From an uncultured Lachnospiraceae bacterium (GTDB lineage: Bacteria > Bacillota > Clostridia > Lachnospirales > Lachnospiraceae): 56,474 nucleotides of DNA. The stretch is taken from NCBI GenBank assembly GCA_902797025.1, contig CADBRN010000058.1, forward strand, positions 1-56,474, given 5' to 3'. Both the position numbers and the translations under genes were made by a program. Positions 53,389 to 56,474 of this stretch are shown here, piece after piece. The notes below the pieces were generated by a model. The model saw only the letters and a program-made list of their open reading frames with translations, did not search any database and was not told where the DNA came from. Positions within the stretch are counted from its first letter, which is position 1, and the number at the start of each line of letters is the position of its first letter.

Positions 53389-54106
53389 ATTTTCAAAAAA
53401 CGGCTCCATGAAATACATCGGGCACCTCGACGTGATGCGCTATTTTCAGAAAGCGCTGCGCAGAGCGGATTTTCACACGTCCTTATCCGGCGGGTTCAGT
53501 CCTCATATGATCATGTCCTTCGCGGCGCCTCTCGGAGTCGGACTCACGAGTGATGCGGAATATTTTGATCTCGATCTGGAAGAGGCAAAGTCCTCTTCCA
53601 GGATGGCCGAAGAACTCAACCGTCAGATGGCGCCGGGATTCCGCGTTCTGTCCGTCCGGGAGATTCCGTCGGACAAGGGTTCGAAAGGAATGACACTTGT
53701 CGCCGCGGCAGAATATGAGGTGCGTCTTCGCGGCTCCGTGCTTCCGGAGGATTGTGGCGGAACGCGGATTTCGGAATTGCTCGGGTTGTTTCTCGCGCAG
53801 AAAGAAATTTTCGTCACGAAGAAAACGAAAAAAGGCGAGCGGGAGATCGACATCCGTCCGCTGATTTATTCACTGAGCTACAGTGACGGGACGTTTTCCA
53901 TGACGATTTCCCAGGGCAGTTCGAACAATCTGAAACCCGAACTCGTGATCGGTGCATTTGCCGCATTTGCCGGTGTATCTGCAGAAAAAAGCGATATGAT
54001 GATCCACCGGAAAGAACTTTTTGCGGACAGGACTGAAAATGGAACGCATCATTTCGTACCGCTCGATGAACTCGGTACCGACATTAAAGAAGGGATAGAT
54101 TCTTGA
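53372..54106 (+). CDS. Radical SAM-linked DUF2344 protein (TIGR03936 type)
   Basis: A 244-residue protein, MRVRIKFSKNGSMKYIGHLD at the start, then LSGGFSPHMIMSFAAPLGVG, the conserved features of the DUF2344 radical-SAM-linked family. No cysteine cluster or nucleotide loop is seen. In many Firmicutes it is fused or adjacent to the preceding radical SAM protein, so it probably recognises the substrate; this is inference. The ATG at 53372 follows GGAGGAGG and lies within the end of the radical SAM gene. It overlaps rng by 4 bases (TTGA). Confidence 0.85.
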   Translation: MRVRIKFSKNGSMKYIGHLDVMRYFQKALRRADFHTSLSGGFSPHMIMSFAAPLGVGLTSDAEYFDLDLEEAKSSSRMAEELNRQMAPGFRVLSVREIPSDKGSKGMTLVAAAEYEVRLRGSVLPEDCGGTRISELLGLFLAQKEIFVTKKTKKGEREIDIRPLIYSLSYSDGTFSMTISQGSSNNLKPELVIGAFAAFAGVSAEKSDMMIHRKELFADRTENGTHHFVPLDELGTDIKEGIDS

Positions 54107-55311
54107 GCAAGACGCTTGTAATTGCATCGATGGAAATCGCCGGCCGCGGAACGGCCGTGTCGCTTCTGCGTGAGAGCGACGGAAAAGTGCTCGATTTTTC
54201 GATTCTTCCTGACTCGGACAGTGAGACGCCGGTCGGCGCTGTTTTCGTCGGCCGGGTTGAAAAAATCGACCGGAAAACGAACGGTGCATTCGTACGGATT
54301 TGCGGAGGCCGCATGGTCTTTCTCCCGATCCGGAAGAATCAGACCTGCCGCAATTTCTGTATGATTACGAAACGCCCCCCGGAGGCACAGCTTCACTCGG
54401 GCGATATGCTCCTCCTTCAGATCGACGGGGAGGCCGTAAAGACGAAGCTGCCTCACGCCCGGGCGGAGATCAACCTGTCCGGACATTTTCTTGTTGTGAC
54501 AAGCGGGCCTTCTTCCCTGCACTTTTCATCGAAACTGCCGCCGCAGGAGAAGGAACGGATTCGAAGGGATCTGACGGATCCGGGCGGCACACTTCCGGGT
54601 CACTGTGTGATCATCCGGACGGCTGCTTCTTCTGCATCGGCCGCAGAAATCCGCGCGGAATACGACCGGATCGGAAGCCGCCTGGAAGAAATCCTGACCA
54701 TCGGAAAAACGAGGACATACGGAACGTGCCTGTACCGGCCGTTCCCGTGGCAGCACCTTTTCGAGCAGATACAGGATCCGGATCTCGTGGAAACGGATCT
54801 GGACGAAGTCCGTCTCATCGCAGAAAAATCCGGTATCTGCTGCATCTTCCACGATCCGGCCGGTCAGGATACCGATCCGCTGTACCGGAAGTACAACATA
54901 CCGTCTCTGCTGGATCATCTCACAGCGAAACGGGTCTGGATGAAATCCGGCGCAACGCTGATCATCGAGCAAACCGAAGCCTTCGCCGCGATCGACGTCA
55001 ACAGCGGAAAATTTTCGAAAAACATCACCCATGAGGAGATGGCAGTCCGGCTGAATTTTGAAGCGGCGGACGCCGCGATGGAACAGATCCGTCTGCGTTC
55101 GCTGACCGGGACAATATTGATCGATTTCCTGAACATGTGTCCCGAAAATGAGAAAAAACTGATCGAATATCTCGAAGCGCTCGCCGCGCGGGAACCGGTA
55201 AAAACGATCGTCGTAGATATCACAAAACTCGGAATTGCGGAGCTTACCAGAGAGCGGACGCGTCTTTCTCTTTCGGAACAGCTGAAGCGTCTGAAGGAAA
55301 ACGATGCCTGA
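54103..55311 (+). CDS. rng: Ribonuclease E/G family endonuclease, short form
   Basis: A 402-residue RNase E/G. The S1-like part (AVFVGRVEKIDRKTNGAFVR) is near residues 47-66. The catalytic metal-binding Asp residues are Asp298 in AAIDVNSGKF and Asp341 in IDFLNM, the same 43-residue spacing as E. coli RNase E 303 and 346. In IDFIDM the second Asp is Asn344. The protein stops after RERTRLSLSEQLKRLKEND, so the zinc-link CPxCxG motif that joins dimers is absent. Start TTG at 54103 overlaps the DUF2344 stop. It likely cleaves mRNA or rRNA 5' ends. The expected rplU-rpmA genes do not follow. Confidence 0.9.
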   Translation: MSKTLVIASMEIAGRGTAVSLLRESDGKVLDFSILPDSDSETPVGAVFVGRVEKIDRKTNGAFVRICGGRMVFLPIRKNQTCRNFCMITKRPPEAQLHSGDMLLLQIDGEAVKTKLPHARAEINLSGHFLVVTSGPSSLHFSSKLPPQEKERIRRDLTDPGGTLPGHCVIIRTAASSASAAEIRAEYDRIGSRLEEILTIGKTRTYGTCLYRPFPWQHLFEQIQDPDLVETDLDEVRLIAEKSGICCIFHDPAGQDTDPLYRKYNIPSLLDHLTAKRVWMKSGATLIIEQTEAFAAIDVNSGKFSKNITHEEMAVRLNFEAADAAMEQIRLRSLTGTILIDFLNMCPENEKKLIEYLEALAAREPVKTIVVDITKLGIAELTRERTRLSLSEQLKRLKENDA

Positions 55312-55355
55312 ACGCCCCGAAAAAGAATTTGAACAGGAAGAAAGGATTTGCTTTC

Positions 55356-56366
55356 ATGGATTATGAGCAGATACGATATACCCATCCGGACGGACTCGTC
55401 CGGAAAAGGCCATTCCGCGCCGTAACCTTCAGTCAGGCCGTGATCGTATTTATCATTCAGATTTTTCTGTTTCTTACGGTCGAATCATCCGTCCAGTATT
55501 ATCTGGGCAGCGGCGGTCTTGCGATCACAGAGGCAATCGTCTTCGCTGTCGCCGTGATCCCGGTCTGGATTCTTCACGCGGATCCGCGTGAGGTCTTCCC
55601 CATCCGGCGGCCCAACCGCTGGAGTACGGGAGGCGCACTCGTTTTTTTGATCGGTGCGTACTCGTTTTCTGTTATTATGAACAGTCTGATGATGCTGCTG
55701 TTCCCGGATGAATTCGCTGCGGTCTATGAATCTTCGAAGACAGGATCCGGGACGTTCCTCACCGATCTGATCGTCATCTGTATCCTGCCCGCCATCTGCG
55801 AAGAAGCGCTGCACCGCGGTCTGATACAAAGTGCCGTAAAAGAAAGCGTGCACAGTCTGATCGGGCAGAGCGTGATCATGGGTGCGTTCTTCGCCTTTTT
55901 CCATATCTATCCGATCCGCTATCCGTCGATGTTTGTGATGGGAATGGCGCTGTCCTACGTGTACGGACTCACCGGGAATCTGTTCTACTCATCTCTGATG
56001 CATTTTTCGTGTAATCTGTTCGCGACGCTGCTCGGATATATCGGAAACGCTTCCCTCACCGCCTCGGCATTTCTTCCGATGCACACCGGTTTCCGCCTCG
56101 CGGTGTCAGGAGAATCCGTATCTGCTTCGATGACAGCCGGATCCTTCGGTCTGATCCTGCTGTTTTACGGAATTCCGGCGGTTTTCTTTCTCTATATCGG
56201 TGAGTATCTGATCCGGCGCGGAAACGATGCGGTTCGCCCGTACTTTTTTCCGAAAGATCGGGAAGAAGAGAAGCGCGTGCTCTGGAGACGGATTCTGAAT
56301 CCGGTCATCATACTGGCAGCGGCAGGCATCTTTTTGATCCTGACAGCCATGATATTTCACAGATAA
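55356..56366 (+). CDS. CPBP (CAAX-like) intramembrane metalloprotease
   Basis: A 336-residue integral membrane protein of the CPBP/Abi family. The glutamate-zinc motif EExxxR is at Glu149, Glu150, Arg154 (CEEALHRG). The FxxxH motif is in FFAFFHIYP, and the third block is SSLMHFSCN. About eight hydrophobic segments are present, for example AVIVFIIQIFLFLTV and FGLILLFYGIPAVFFLYIG. Such proteins process prenylated or membrane peptides, and some give bacteriocin self-immunity; no bacteriocin gene is visible. The ATG at 55356 follows AAAGGA; a TTG at 55329 would add nine residues. Confidence 0.88.
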   Translation: MDYEQIRYTHPDGLVRKRPFRAVTFSQAVIVFIIQIFLFLTVESSVQYYLGSGGLAITEAIVFAVAVIPVWILHADPREVFPIRRPNRWSTGGALVFLIGAYSFSVIMNSLMMLLFPDEFAAVYESSKTGSGTFLTDLIVICILPAICEEALHRGLIQSAVKESVHSLIGQSVIMGAFFAFFHIYPIRYPSMFVMGMALSYVYGLTGNLFYSSLMHFSCNLFATLLGYIGNASLTASAFLPMHTGFRLAVSGESVSASMTAGSFGLILLFYGIPAVFFLYIGEYLIRRGNDAVRPYFFPKDREEEKRVLWRRILNPVIILAAAGIFLILTAMIFHR

Positions 56367-56400
56367 TCCTGATCAGGCCGGATAAAAACGTGAATTGAAA

Positions 56401-56431
56401 AAGTAAATTCCAGTGTAGAAGTAAATTCTAC
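56401..56431. repeat. Direct and inverted repeats after the CPBP gene
   Basis: AAGTAAATTC occurs at 56401-56410 and 56420-56429 (an A-to-A match aside from the first base context), and GTAGAA-GTAAA-TTCTAC is an inverted repeat at 56415-56431. A T-rich run follows at 56451-56458. It may be a weak terminator or a binding site for a gene outside the window. Confidence 0.3.
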
Positions 56432-56474
56432 TGCAACTTAAAAAGCTTTCTTTTTTTAATATTTCAGATGCAAT

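Overview
The window looks like a chromosomal segment of an anaerobic Clostridia-class Firmicute, most likely Lachnospiraceae or a close relative. The support is the gene order rpmF-plsX-acp-rnc-smc-ftsY, a leucine-type T-box leader, AGGAGG Shine-Dalgarno sites before most genes, Hcp, a NifU-like/GGGtGRT pair, an anaerobic cobalamin gene (cbiG) and QueH. By eye the DNA is mid-range to moderately high GC; I did not count it. I see no rRNA, CRISPR array, prophage or insertion sequence. Almost everything is core metabolism and housekeeping on the + strand. Only four genes are on the minus strand: a phosphoribosyltransferase, hcp, an AraC regulator and a HicB-like gene.

Layout. 1-7675: end of rpmF, a strong promoter, a lipoprotein gene, then the tightly packed plsX, acyl carrier protein, rnc, smc, ftsY (lipid synthesis, RNA processing, chromosome condensation, SRP receptor). 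7668-15882: ilvA, a UPF0104 membrane protein, queH, argH, an archaeal-type asd with its own promoter, topoisomerase III and a left-handed beta-helix protein. 16037-17765: a two-gene unit of a NifU-like scaffold and a GGGtGRT protein, closed by a strong hairpin. 17865-22027: the phosphoribosyltransferase, hcp divergent from a Crp/Fnr-like regulator, and a nitrilase-family amidase. 22180-25412: a zinc-ribbon membrane protein, an AraC regulator, a shikimate-kinase-like gene and the decayed remnant of a sugar-binding lipoprotein. 25622-33335: pyrBI, a DUF815 ATPase, pheA, and a Ppx-like protein with polyphosphate kinase. 33400-36884: ilvN-ilvC-leuC-leuD. 37042-40843: tRNA-Pro, a Nudix hydrolase, a thioesterase, and a large PEP/pyruvate-binding-domain protein. 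40956-44959: a small unknown protein, a PutP-like symporter, and leuA behind a T-box. 45055-51097: thrC followed by cobT-cobU-cobS-CobU paralog-cobC-cbiG. 51118-56366: an orphan HicB-like gene, then radical SAM protein-DUF2344-RNase E/G and a CPBP protease.

How the parts connect. Branched-chain synthesis is spread over three loci: ilvA, ilvN-C with leuCD, and leuA under leucine-tRNA control; ilvB, ilvD and leuB are absent here. asd, thrC and ilvA are steps on the aspartate-threonine-isoleucine route. thrC runs into the cobalamin lower-loop genes with only a hairpin between them, which fits threonine being the source of the aminopropanol linker of B12. The least understood parts are the NifU-like/GGGtGRT pair, the PEP-binding protein with a degenerate KaiC-like front end, the Ppx-like protein with altered active-site motifs beside ppk, the truncated CobU paralog, and the radical SAM/DUF2344/RNase group. 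These are my best candidates for undescribed biology; nothing here amounts to a proven new system.
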